Positions 1-6,687 of a stretch of DNA of 20,392 nt are shown in pieces. Under the pieces are notes generated by a model. It did no database searches. It had not been told where the DNA came from and was given only the letters and a program-made list of their open reading frames with translations. The translations under genes and the position numbers were made by a program. Origin of the DNA: a virus; IMG/VR virus record IMGVR_UViG_3300035162_000685, positions 1 to 20,392 of that record; one strand, written 5' to 3'. Position 1 is the stretch's first letter, and every line of letters begins with the position of its first letter.

Positions 1-182
1 TCGGGCTACTGGAGCATGTAGAGAAAGACACACTGAGCAGCATCCTCGCCTACTTGCGACGCATGGAGGAAGAGTTTCAAGTCGTATTCTGTGTAGCTCT
101 ATGCCGCCACAAGAATAAGCAGATTGCATTTAACAACAAAGAATTCGCTCTATGGACAGCCGACAACGAAGACTTACTATGA
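1..182 (+). CDS. C-terminal end of a probable MoxR/CobS-like AAA+ ATPase (partial)
   Basis: An open frame enters from the left edge (first full codon at position 3) and ends at the TGA at 180-182, giving 59 residues. The peptide is protein-like: an amphipathic helical stretch (LSSILAYLRRMEEEFQVVF) followed by a mixed tail. No ATPase motif lies inside the window, so the assignment rests on context. In phages and bacteria a MoxR/CobS-type AAA+ ATPase usually sits directly upstream of a VWA-domain partner, which is what follows here. The final A of its stop is the first base of a 19-bp palindrome. The identity is inference; that it is the end of a gene is well supported. Confidence 0.5.
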   Translation, partial: GLLEHVEKDTLSSILAYLRRMEEEFQVVFCVALCRHKNKQIAFNNKEFALWTADNEDLL

Positions 183-200
183 ACCTACATTATGTAGGTT
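182..200. repeat. 19-bp palindrome, copy 1 (AACCTACATTATGTAGGTT)
   Basis: This is a perfect inverted repeat of 9+1+9 bases. It starts on the last base of the upstream stop codon and ends six bases before the Shine-Dalgarno of the VWA gene. It is the exact reverse complement of the copies at 1438 and 3544, which differ only in the central base. As RNA it could form an 8-bp stem with a 3-base loop. As DNA it looks like an operator for a dimeric regulator. Confidence 0.9.
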
Positions 201-218
201 CCACCAAGGAGAACTATC

Positions 219-1439
219 ATGCTAGCAGATAGAAAATTTAAGGCGATAAAGATTGGCCTAATGCGATCTAAAGAGTTTGGTTTGTTGCGCGGTGTTGCGA
301 TGCACGGCAAGACCTTTCTGACTACTGACATACCCACAGCAGCTACTAACGGACGAGACTGTTGGTTCAATCCTGACTTCATGTTCAAGCAGATACGCAA
401 CGGGGACAAGGGTGCAGCGTTTGTCATGGTACATGAGTGGTTACATAAGGCAGGTATGCACCTCGTTACTTACCGTAGGTTAGCCGAGCAAGATGCGCGG
501 GTTACTAATATGGGAGCTGACTACTGGAACAATGACCGTATTCTGTGCGCTGACCCTAAGCATATTTTGACCGAGATGCCCGAAGATGAAAACGGCAAAC
601 AGATGGGTTTGTATGATCCGAAGTACCACGGGTGGACTATCAAACGTATCTTCCAAGAGCTTAAGAAGGAGCAAGACGAAAAAGAATCTGGGAAAGAATC
701 TGGAGATGGTACTACGGGTTCTAATAACGCAGCTGTTGGCTTCGACGAGCACGATTGGGAGGGAGCCGAGGAACTAACAGCCGAAGAAAGTAAGCAGCTT
801 ACCGAGGATATTACGCAAGCAATACGCCAAGGTATCCATGCAGATGCTAAAGCAGGGGAAGGCGGTTTGCACGACGCACTAGGGCTAGGTGAATTAGTAG
901 CACCGAAGGTTAGTTGGCGCGCGTTGCTACGGATGTTTATGAACTCTACATGCCGTAAGAAAGAGCAGTCTACATGGCGTAGACCTAATCGTAGATTCTT
1001 GCACCAAGACATACTGATGCCTTCATTACAGGGCAATAGTATTAATGAGATTGTCATAGGGCGGGATACCTCTGGGTCTATGCTATACGGGGACAGGCTT
1101 AAGACTGTCACTAGTGAGATCGTTGGTATTGCTAAAGCTATCTCTATCAATAAGATTCATGTGATTGACTGGGATGGGGAGGTAGAAAACCACGGGGTAT
1201 ATAGCAGTGACACTCTGAGTACTGTCCCTGATATAAAAAGGGCATTCGGTGGTGGAGGTACTGACCCCGCTTGTGTGTCTACGTACTTGAAAGAGAAAGG
1301 TATCAAGCCAGACTGTGTGATTATGCTGACTGATGGTGAGATATATAACTGGGGCAACTGGACTAGTCCGTTACTCTGGGCAATAACGAATCATAAGAAA
1401 ATAACAGCGCCCTTGGGCAAGACAATTCAAATTGACTAA
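219..1439 (+). CDS. VWA-domain protein with HExxH peptidase-like N-terminus (CobT/DUF2201-like)
   Basis: A 406-residue protein with two recognisable parts. The N-terminal part carries HEWLH at residues 72-76 (a zincin HExxH motif), followed about 25 residues on by MGADYWNND, the arrangement seen in the VWA-like DUF2201 putative metallopeptidases. After a charged, low-complexity linker (about 145-195), the C-terminal part is a von Willebrand A domain: the MIDAS motif DTSGS at 283-287, GGGGTDP at 344-350 with its conserved Thr, and TDGE at 371-374. The ATG at 219 has AAGGAG seven bases upstream. In characterised systems VWA proteins of this type work with a MoxR-family AAA+ ATPase, and the fragment just upstream may be that partner. 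Whether the HExxH part is an active peptidase cannot be told from sequence. The substrate in the phage cycle is unknown. Confidence 0.8.
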   Translation: MLADRKFKAIKIGLMRSKEFGLLRGVAMHGKTFLTTDIPTAATNGRDCWFNPDFMFKQIRNGDKGAAFVMVHEWLHKAGMHLVTYRRLAEQDARVTNMGADYWNNDRILCADPKHILTEMPEDENGKQMGLYDPKYHGWTIKRIFQELKKEQDEKESGKESGDGTTGSNNAAVGFDEHDWEGAEELTAEESKQLTEDITQAIRQGIHADAKAGEGGLHDALGLGELVAPKVSWRALLRMFMNSTCRKKEQSTWRRPNRRFLHQDILMPSLQGNSINEIVIGRDTSGSMLYGDRLKTVTSEIVGIAKAISINKIHVIDWDGEVENHGVYSSDTLSTVPDIKRAFGGGGTDPACVSTYLKEKGIKPDCVIMLTDGEIYNWGNWTSPLLWAITNHKKITAPLGKTIQID

Positions 1440-1456
1440 CCTACATAATGTAGGTT
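1438..1456. repeat. 19-bp palindrome, copy 2 (AACCTACATAATGTAGGTT)
   Basis: This copy has the same palindrome as at 182 and 3544. Its first two bases are the last two of the VWA gene's TAA stop. It ends six bases before the AGGAG of the next gene, so its placement (stop codon, hairpin, ribosome binding site) matches copy 1. Confidence 0.9.
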
Positions 1457-1473
1457 GAACTTAGGAGAACGAC

Positions 1474-2328
1474 ATGAGTGCAATAGCAAACAGTGCAGTA
1501 TTAGTTAAGTTAAACATTAGTGTATGGGGCGCGAGTAAGCGCAACAAGAAGCTAGAGGCAGAGCTAGCAGCAAGTAAGAATGCTGACCCACGCGCGATGC
1601 GTATGTACGACAACCTGATGGTGGGTTCGGTAGGGCATAAGGACATACAGAAACATGCCGCACACGCAAGACTCTGGCATTCAGCTATGACGCTGCCGTG
1701 GGATGATCGAGGGTACAGGCTTTGTCCTACTAGCCTATTCCTAGAGTACAAGAGCCAGCACAATTGGAAGCGACAAGAGTTTGAGAAGATGTACTCCGAG
1801 TTTCGAGACAAATACTCTAGCTACCGCGATACTGCCCGACACTACCGAGGGGACATTTTCAATGAAGAAGACTACCCACCTGTCGCGGAAGTAATGGCTA
1901 AGTTTGCGTGGAACTTTACCGTTGCGCCGGTTCCAGATAGCGGTCACCTTTGCATAGACCTACCAGAGCAGGAGATGCAGGAGCTACTCACTTCATGCGA
2001 TGCCGAAGTAGAACGCAAGGTACAGGAAGCAGTGCAAGAAAACGAGAACAGGTTACGCAAAGAGCTAGAGCATATAAGTGCGAAGTGCGCGGTGGTAGGG
2101 GACGCGGATGACAAACGGTGGCATGATACATTTGTATCTAACCCTCTGGAGTTATGTCGCATGTTAAAACATATGAACCTCACCAATGACCCTAAGCTAG
2201 AAGAAGCGCGCAAGAAGCTAGAAGAAATCATGGATGGTAAAACTAAAGATATGTTTAAAGACCAGCCCGAAGTGCGCGAAGAAGTTAAGAAAGAAGTAGA
2301 CGACATTATTAAAAAATATGAATGGTAA
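1474..2328 (+). CDS. Unrecognised phage protein, possibly DUF3150-like
   Basis: A 284-residue soluble protein with no membrane segment. The N-terminus (LVKLNISVWGASKRNKKLEAELA) and the following region with regularly spaced aromatic residues recall the DUF3150 proteins that accompany phage AAA+/VWA pairs. That match is from memory of the family pattern and is weak. Residues about 175-210 and 245-284 are strongly helical and charged, probably coiled coil, ending in a Lys/Glu-rich tail. The ATG at 1474 has AGGAG six bases upstream. It follows the VWA gene across palindrome copy 2 and overlaps the Shine-Dalgarno of the next gene, so it is likely co-transcribed with both. Confidence 0.7.
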   Translation: MSAIANSAVLVKLNISVWGASKRNKKLEAELAASKNADPRAMRMYDNLMVGSVGHKDIQKHAAHARLWHSAMTLPWDDRGYRLCPTSLFLEYKSQHNWKRQEFEKMYSEFRDKYSSYRDTARHYRGDIFNEEDYPPVAEVMAKFAWNFTVAPVPDSGHLCIDLPEQEMQELLTSCDAEVERKVQEAVQENENRLRKELEHISAKCAVVGDADDKRWHDTFVSNPLELCRMLKHMNLTNDPKLEEARKKLEEIMDGKTKDMFKDQPEVREEVKKEVDDIIKKYEW

Positions 2329-2338
2329 GGAGAACACT

Positions 2339-3385
2339 ATGGATAAGGTTAACAGCAGCCATCGGGCTGAACGAGTAACTGCGATGCTAGCACTGATGCG
2401 TAATTCAAATGCGCCCCGCGCAGCATCCCTTGCTGACGAGGCACACCCTCTAGAGCTTAGGAATTTTAATACACTACCAAGTAATGTTTATTACATTTCC
2501 AACACGCTGACGGATTCACCGTCAGGGGAACGCGCTGATCCTAGTACTTGGGCAGGGGTAAGTGAAAGCCACCGAGCTGATGAAAAAGTTTTTGCGTTTC
2601 TTTCACTAGTGGCTAGGAAATTCCCTAGGCTAACCTTTTGTTTGCAGATGGGTGACTCAATGGGCAGCGACGGTAAACGCTATGCGTGGTTTAGAAATTT
2701 GTATGTACACGCTGACGGTGAATCCGTAGGCAACATGCACACAGAGACTGCATGGGGGAGCAGCGATGTTGTTATGCACTTCTCTAACAATAGAATCCAC
2801 GATGCCCGTAAGCATGGGGGGAGTATGAAGACAACAAAAATAGACAGAGGTAAGTCTATTATTGCCAAATATTTTTATGGTCTGACTGCCCTAGAAGCTA
2901 TAACACATAAAGCATCGGTTATTATTTTGCAGGCGGGTAGTGGGTTGCACCAAACGCAAAATAAGCTCTATATGGCTAAGACGCAAGTAGTTAGCTTTGT
3001 ACGCGAACAAATAGAGGCTAATAATACTACCTTTATTGAGTCTATGGAACGCTTGGTTGAAAACCAACAGAATCCTAATCCTATGGCATTGTACAAATCC
3101 TATTCGGATGACCTGAAGCTAATGGGTACTTTGCACTCAGCCCAAAAAAGAGGAGGAGGGCTGTTCGTATCAATAAACGAGGCGAAGGAGGAGTATCATA
3201 CGTGGAAAAAAGATGCTACCACTGTTAGAAAATATGTAAGGCATGAACTACCGGACAAAGTACGAGGGGCGTTAGGTATGTTAAAAATTGCTGAGGACAA
3301 CAGCTTTATCAGTGGCATGGGCTACAAGTATGAACGGGGCTACTATTGGATAACAGAGGAGATAGCAAATGAGTTCGGACACTAA
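2339..3385 (+). CDS. Unrecognised phage protein
   Basis: A 348-residue soluble protein. The open frame extends back to an ATG at 2318, but the ATG at 2339 is preferred because AAGGAG (2327-2332) lies six bases before it and overlaps the upstream stop codon. No known catalytic motif was recognised. The middle part (about 80-175) is rich in Trp, His and Phe and reads like a globular beta-rich domain (LTFCLQMGDSMGSDGKRYAW); the rest is helical. Its position inside the palindrome-bounded block with the VWA gene suggests shared expression. The function is unknown. Confidence 0.7.
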   Translation: MDKVNSSHRAERVTAMLALMRNSNAPRAASLADEAHPLELRNFNTLPSNVYYISNTLTDSPSGERADPSTWAGVSESHRADEKVFAFLSLVARKFPRLTFCLQMGDSMGSDGKRYAWFRNLYVHADGESVGNMHTETAWGSSDVVMHFSNNRIHDARKHGGSMKTTKIDRGKSIIAKYFYGLTALEAITHKASVIILQAGSGLHQTQNKLYMAKTQVVSFVREQIEANNTTFIESMERLVENQQNPNPMALYKSYSDDLKLMGTLHSAQKRGGGLFVSINEAKEEYHTWKKDATTVRKYVRHELPDKVRGALGMLKIAEDNSFISGMGYKYERGYYWITEEIANEFGH

Positions 3386-3545
3386 GCAGCGTAGAGGCAA
3401 GGGAACAAAACCTGCCATGCTACACATTAATGTGCGACTACCAGAGCATGTGGTAGATTACTTTAAACTGCACACCAGCTACACAGCAGAGATGCGGCGT
3501 GTACTGGAGGAACATGTAGAAGAAAGTAAGTACAAAAATATTTAA
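3369..3545 (+). CDS. Small ribbon-helix-helix protein, BrnA/CopG-like
   Basis: A 58-residue protein overlapping the end of the previous gene by 17 bases. AGAGGAG (3355-3361) lies seven bases before its ATG. After a basic N-terminal arm (TKQRRGKGTKP) comes a beta strand MLHINVRL (17-24), then a helix PEHVVDYFK, then a second helix TAEMRRVLEEHVEE. This order is the ribbon-helix-helix fold, and the wording is close to BrnA-type antitoxins (strand, 'dvleyFk', then 'inavLreyv'). Such proteins bind palindromic operators as dimers. No BrnT-like toxin gene is adjacent, so a phage transcriptional regulator is likelier than a toxin-antitoxin pair. Its stop codon overlaps palindrome copy 3, a plausible but unproven binding site. 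Confidence 0.7.
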   Translation: MSSDTKQRRGKGTKPAMLHINVRLPEHVVDYFKLHTSYTAEMRRVLEEHVEESKYKNI

Positions 3546-3562
3546 CCTACATAATGTAGGTT
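3544..3562. repeat. 19-bp palindrome, copy 3 (AACCTACATAATGTAGGTT)
   Basis: This copy is identical to copy 2. It begins on the last two bases of the TAA that ends the ribbon-helix-helix gene and lies 11 bases before an intrinsic terminator. It is the last copy in the window. Confidence 0.9.
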
Positions 3563-3573
3563 GATCTTTATTT

Positions 3574-3600
3574 AGCCTCGCTTAATGCGGGGCTTTTTTT
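3574..3600 (+). terminator. Intrinsic (rho-independent) terminator
   Basis: AGCCTCGC (3574-3581) pairs with GCGGGGCT (3587-3594) through eight pairs, one of them G-U, around a five-base TTAAT loop. A run of T follows to 3600. It closes the ATPase/VWA/ribbon-helix-helix block and separates it from the nuclease-polymerase genes. Confidence 0.85.
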
Positions 3601-3604
3601 GGGC

Positions 3605-3633
3605 TTTACAAAGTCCAACTGATAAGCTATTCT
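3605..3633 (+). promoter_or_regulatory. Possible sigma-70-type promoter
   Basis: TTTACA (3605-3610, five of six consensus bases) is followed after 17 bases by TATTCT (3628-3633, four of six). It lies directly after the terminator, where a new transcript would have to start. The predicted start site would be at or near the ATG at 3640, giving a leaderless message, which fits the lack of a Shine-Dalgarno there. The assignment is by pattern only. Confidence 0.4.
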
Positions 3634-3639
3634 CTTTAA

Positions 3640-3987
3640 ATGGCTATGACTCCTGAGAAGAAAGTTAAGAATGCAGTTGTACGTTTGCTTAAAGAACAAG
3701 GCGCGTATTACTTTTTTCCCGCTTCTTACGGCATGGGTAGGAGCGGAGTGCCCGACGTTGTATGTTGCTACCGAGGATACTTTATTGGCATAGAATGTAA
3801 GGCGGGTAAGAATAAACCAACCCCCCTGCAAGAGAGAGAACTTGCAGCTATTATAAAAGCTGGTGGGATTTCCTGTGTGACTAACGAACACAATCTAGCC
3901 GAGCTTGAAACTATTTTAAAAACTGTGATGGATATGGATACGCACGATGGACTTACTGATTATAGACTTCGAGACATACTACTCTAA
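3640..3987 (+). CDS. VRR-NUC domain nuclease
   Basis: A 115-residue protein matching the stand-alone phage VRR-NUC type of the PD-(D/E)XK superfamily. The signature GRSGVPDVV (residues 33-41) supplies the catalytic Asp39. IECKAGKN (51-58) supplies Glu52 and Lys54, followed by a conserved Gln64 (TPLQ). Phage members are usually predicted to cut structured DNA such as junctions during replication or packaging. No Shine-Dalgarno precedes the ATG at 3640 or the alternative ATG at 3646. Its end overlaps the polymerase start by 41 bases, so the two are probably translated together. Confidence 0.85.
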   Translation: MAMTPEKKVKNAVVRLLKEQGAYYFFPASYGMGRSGVPDVVCCYRGYFIGIECKAGKNKPTPLQERELAAIIKAGGISCVTNEHNLAELETILKTVMDMDTHDGLTDYRLRDILL

Positions 3988-5803
3988 AGAGTATGGGCTT
4001 AGTAAACTTACGACTGAAGAGTACGTCCGTGACCCTAGGTTCCAAGTGATTGGGGTAGCTGTTAAAGTTGTCAGCAGGGACAACTATCATCAAGATGAAG
4101 ACTCTGCACCAGACTGGTTTTCGGGAACTAAAAAACAAACCGCTAAATTTTTAGCTCAGTTTGACTGGGCAAACTCCGCTGCGCTAGCACACAACGCTAT
4201 GTTCGACATGGCGATTCTTAATTGGCACTTTGGAATTAAGCCTAAGAAAATTGCAGACACTCTAGCAATGTCACGCGCTACACACTCTATTGAAGTAGGG
4301 GGAAGCCTAGCCGCGCTCTCTGAGTACTACGAGTTGGGTGCTAAGGGTACAGAAGTACACAGTGCAATAGGTAAGAAACGTTTAGACTTTTCCCCTGAAG
4401 AGTTAGCTGCTTATGGCGGCTACTGCATACAGGACGTAGCGTTAACTCATAAGTTATTTAAAGTATTAGCCAAAGATTTTCCTAGGTTTGAACTTAATTT
4501 AATTGATCTCACAACGCGGATGTTTAGTGAGCCTGCTTTGGTACTGGATAAAGAAATTCTTACCGGCCATCTAAAAGAAGTTGTAGATATTAAAGAAGAG
4601 CTAATGGCTAAGGTTAAGCACGAGAAAAAGAAGTTAACAAGTAACCCCCAATTTGCTGAGCTGCTGCGTGGGTACGGTATAGAGCCGCCTATGAAGCTAA
4701 GCCCTACTACAGGCAAGGAGACTTTCGCCTTCGCAAAGACGGACGAGGCGTTTAAGGAGCTAAAGGAACACTCAAACCCCGAAGTACAAGCCCTTGTAGC
4801 TGCTAGACTAGGAGTAAGGTCTACTATAGAAGAAACTAGAACTCAGCGTTTCATAGATATAGCGAACCGTGGGCCGTTGCCTATCCCATTACGTTACTAC
4901 GCAGCGCATACAGGGCGGTGGGGCGGCTCCGATAAGATCAACATGCAGAATCTGCCTCGCGGCTCTAGGCTCAAGAAGGCTATGTGCGCCCCTAACGGGT
5001 ATAAGTTTATCGACTGTGACCTGTCTCAGATTGAAGCTCGTACCCTAGCATGGCTTGCGGAAGAGGAGAGCCTGATAGAGGCGTTCGACCGAGGCGATGA
5101 CGTGTATAAGATTATGGCATCCGCTATATACGGTAAGGTGGAAACAGATATAACTAAGGAAGAAAGATTTGTAGGCAAGACTACGATACTAGGTGCAGGC
5201 TACGGCATGGGGCACATTAAGTTCCGCGCGCAGCTAAAAAACTTTGGGGTAGATTTAGCTGAAGAAGAATGTGAACGTATTATCAGAGTGTACCGTGAAA
5301 CCTACCCCGCGATACCTGCACTATGGCGTGAGGCCAACAAAGCTCTGAAGACAATGATGCAAGATAAGGTAGACGGCTTAGGGAGGGAGGGTATTCTTTC
5401 TGTGGAAGGCACTAGAGGTATACGGCTGCCGAACGGACTGTATATAAAGTACCCCAATTTGCGCGTTCAAGAACCGGAAGAAGAAGGCGGGTACGACGAG
5501 ACGGTGTACGACACGCGCAAAGGCAGGGCCATACTCCCCAACAGAATATACGGCGGTAAAGTAATAGAGAATGTATGCCAAGCCCTAGCCCGTAATGTTA
5601 TTGGTGAGCAGCTTCTTAGGGTGGCTAAAAAATATAAAGTAGTGATGACCGTGCATGATGCGATTGGTTGCCTCGCTAGGGAAGCGCAAGTAGAAGAAGC
5701 AATGCAGCGGGTCGAGAAAATTATGCGGGTGCGACCTACATGGGCGCTTGACTTACCCTTAGATTGCGAGGGTGGTTACGGGGCTTCTTACGGAGAGTGT
5801 TAA
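3947..5803 (+). CDS. polA: Family A DNA polymerase with 3'-5' exonuclease domain
   Basis: A 618-residue replicative polymerase. The exonuclease domain shows motif I DFET (7-10), motif II AHNAMFD (81-87) and motif III YCIQD (159-163), i.e. a complete DEDDy set. The polymerase domain shows HTGRWGG (321-327), motif A DCDLSQIEAR (356-365), motif B from Arg407 through Lys411 to YG at 419-420, and motif C VHDA (569-572). Motif C keeps the metal-binding Asp571, but the usual following Glu is Ala. There is no 5'-nuclease domain, as is normal for phage polymerases. The ATG at 3947 places DFET near the N-terminus as expected; its ribosome binding site is poor and it probably depends on translation of the overlapping nuclease gene. 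Confidence 0.95.
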   Translation: MDLLIIDFETYYSKEYGLSKLTTEEYVRDPRFQVIGVAVKVVSRDNYHQDEDSAPDWFSGTKKQTAKFLAQFDWANSAALAHNAMFDMAILNWHFGIKPKKIADTLAMSRATHSIEVGGSLAALSEYYELGAKGTEVHSAIGKKRLDFSPEELAAYGGYCIQDVALTHKLFKVLAKDFPRFELNLIDLTTRMFSEPALVLDKEILTGHLKEVVDIKEELMAKVKHEKKKLTSNPQFAELLRGYGIEPPMKLSPTTGKETFAFAKTDEAFKELKEHSNPEVQALVAARLGVRSTIEETRTQRFIDIANRGPLPIPLRYYAAHTGRWGGSDKINMQNLPRGSRLKKAMCAPNGYKFIDCDLSQIEARTLAWLAEEESLIEAFDRGDDVYKIMASAIYGKVETDITKEERFVGKTTILGAGYGMGHIKFRAQLKNFGVDLAEEECERIIRVYRETYPAIPALWREANKALKTMMQDKVDGLGREGILSVEGTRGIRLPNGLYIKYPNLRVQEPEEEGGYDETVYDTRKGRAILPNRIYGGKVIENVCQALARNVIGEQLLRVAKKYKVVMTVHDAIGCLAREAQVEEAMQRVEKIMRVRPTWALDLPLDCEGGYGASYGEC

Positions 5804-6053
5804 GTTTTTGTATGGGGGGTTTGCTTCTTTACCCCGATGTCCCAGTGGGCGGTGGGCATATTCAGCAAAACACCCTCAGTTAACGATCACGCCCACGGTG
5901 TTAGGTTTTTATCATTATCCTAGCACTTCCTGCGAGATGCGTTGCCGAGTAAGCCGCGCTAAGGCTAGTCGTGTGAGTAGGGCATTGGGGTTCCGAATTG
6001 GGGGAGCAACAGTGCCCTACAGGCCACGCACCTTTACTTAAAACTAAAAGAGG
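5804..6053 (+). other. 250-base non-coding, structured intergenic region
   Basis: This is the longest gap between genes in the window. A frame stays open through it (from 5772 to 6041), but the translation is Ser/Arg-rich, unlike the Lys/Glu-rich neighbours, and has no ribosome binding site, so it was not called. Inverted repeats are frequent: GGGGT 5816-5820 with ACCCC 5831-5835; GTGGGCG 5845-5851 with CGCCCAC 5890-5896, which competes with AACACC 5869-5874 pairing to GGTGTT 5897-5902; AGCC 5952-5955 with GGCT 5963-5966; and the 11-bp stem listed separately. It may be a leader RNA, a processing region, a small RNA or an origin. No convincing promoter or T-tract terminator was found. Confidence 0.5.
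5977..6020 (+). other. 11-bp stem-loop upstream of gene at 6060
   Basis: GTAGGGCATTG (5977-5987) pairs with CAGTGCCCTAC (6010-6020): ten Watson-Crick pairs and one G-U, around a 22-base loop. An outer CGTG (5970-5973) with CACG (6025-6028) could extend it past a small internal loop. No T-run follows, so it is not a standard terminator. It ends 26 bases before the Shine-Dalgarno of the next gene. Confidence 0.6.
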
Positions 6054-6059
6054 ATGATG

Positions 6060-6665
6060 ATGATGGGTAAAACTGTAGAAGAGTTAGAGAGAGAGTTGCA
6101 TAACGCGAAGGCTTCACTTAGCTACCATAAGAATAAGGGTAAGGCTAAGACTAAGCGCAGTCGGGGGCAGTCTCCGAAAGCAAGAGAATACGCGCTTGCT
6201 CAGCAGATTGCTTGGAACGATGAAAAGAGGGCTATGGCACACGTAATAGCTAAGCTCACGACTACTAATGACGAAGACTATAAGAGCACACGCGACCAAG
6301 CGTATTGTATGCCAATAGAAGAGGTTAGAAGTTTAGCTAAGGGGCACGAAAAAGCAGTAGCCGAAGACGTTAGACAGCGACAAGAAAAAAGAAAGGCGAA
6401 AGGAAAGACGGAAGAGGGAGCTGCGCTGCCTCTCGATATACCCGTCCCAGTTAAGAAGGTGATACCCAAAAGCTCTACGCCTAACTACCAAGTCGGAAGA
6501 GATAGCGAAGAAACATCCACCGCCGTCCCAGTTAAGACCACTACCCTACGCCTTGCTGTAGAAGTAGTGTCAGCGATGACTGGGTTTGAGGGTCTAAGTA
6601 ATGCGCAAGTTGTCGGGCATATACTAAATCGTTACCTTCAATACAATAAAGATGGGCAACTTTAG
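6060..6665 (+). CDS. Unrecognised charged phage protein
   Basis: A protein of about 201 residues, hydrophilic and Lys/Glu-rich. It begins with a coiled-coil-like helix (VEELERELHNAKASLSYHKN), then a basic segment, a low-complexity linker with two PVPVK/AVPVK stretches (about 125-165) and a short C-terminal helical domain (LRLAVEVVSAMTGFEGLSNA onward). Four ATGs stand in tandem at 6054, 6057, 6060 and 6063. AAAGAGGA (6047-6054) overlaps the first, so 6060 or 6063 are the likely starts. No family was recognised. A DNA-binding or scaffolding role would be compatible with its charge but is not shown. Confidence 0.65.
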   Translation: MMGKTVEELERELHNAKASLSYHKNKGKAKTKRSRGQSPKAREYALAQQIAWNDEKRAMAHVIAKLTTTNDEDYKSTRDQAYCMPIEEVRSLAKGHEKAVAEDVRQRQEKRKAKGKTEEGAALPLDIPVPVKKVIPKSSTPNYQVGRDSEETSTAVPVKTTTLRLAVEVVSAMTGFEGLSNAQVVGHILNRYLQYNKDGQL

Positions 6666-6687
6666 GCTGGATTGAGAGGAAATAATA

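Noticed and set aside
521-1150. 209-codon open frame on the minus strand opposite the VWA gene
   Set aside because: The plus-strand frame holds clear VWA and HExxH motifs. The minus frame is Ser/Leu/Cys-rich with no motif and is a shadow.
3369-3545. BrnA antitoxin of a BrnTA toxin-antitoxin pair
   Set aside because: BrnT is normally encoded directly upstream of BrnA. The upstream gene is a 348-residue protein with no BrnT resemblance, so only the fold and not the system is claimed.
5935-6012. A tRNA-Ser-like look: CCGAG, a small hairpin with GCT in the loop, and ggggttccgaattgggg
   Set aside because: The supposed T-stem has G on both sides and cannot pair, the loop has eight bases, the base before the anticodon is C and not T, and only five acceptor pairs (5941-5945 with 6006-6010) can form. 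It is not a tRNA.
5772-6041. 89-codon open frame over the intergenic region
   Set aside because: It starts inside the polymerase gene without a ribosome binding site. Its Ser/Arg-rich product is unlike the neighbours, and the region is dominated by inverted repeats.
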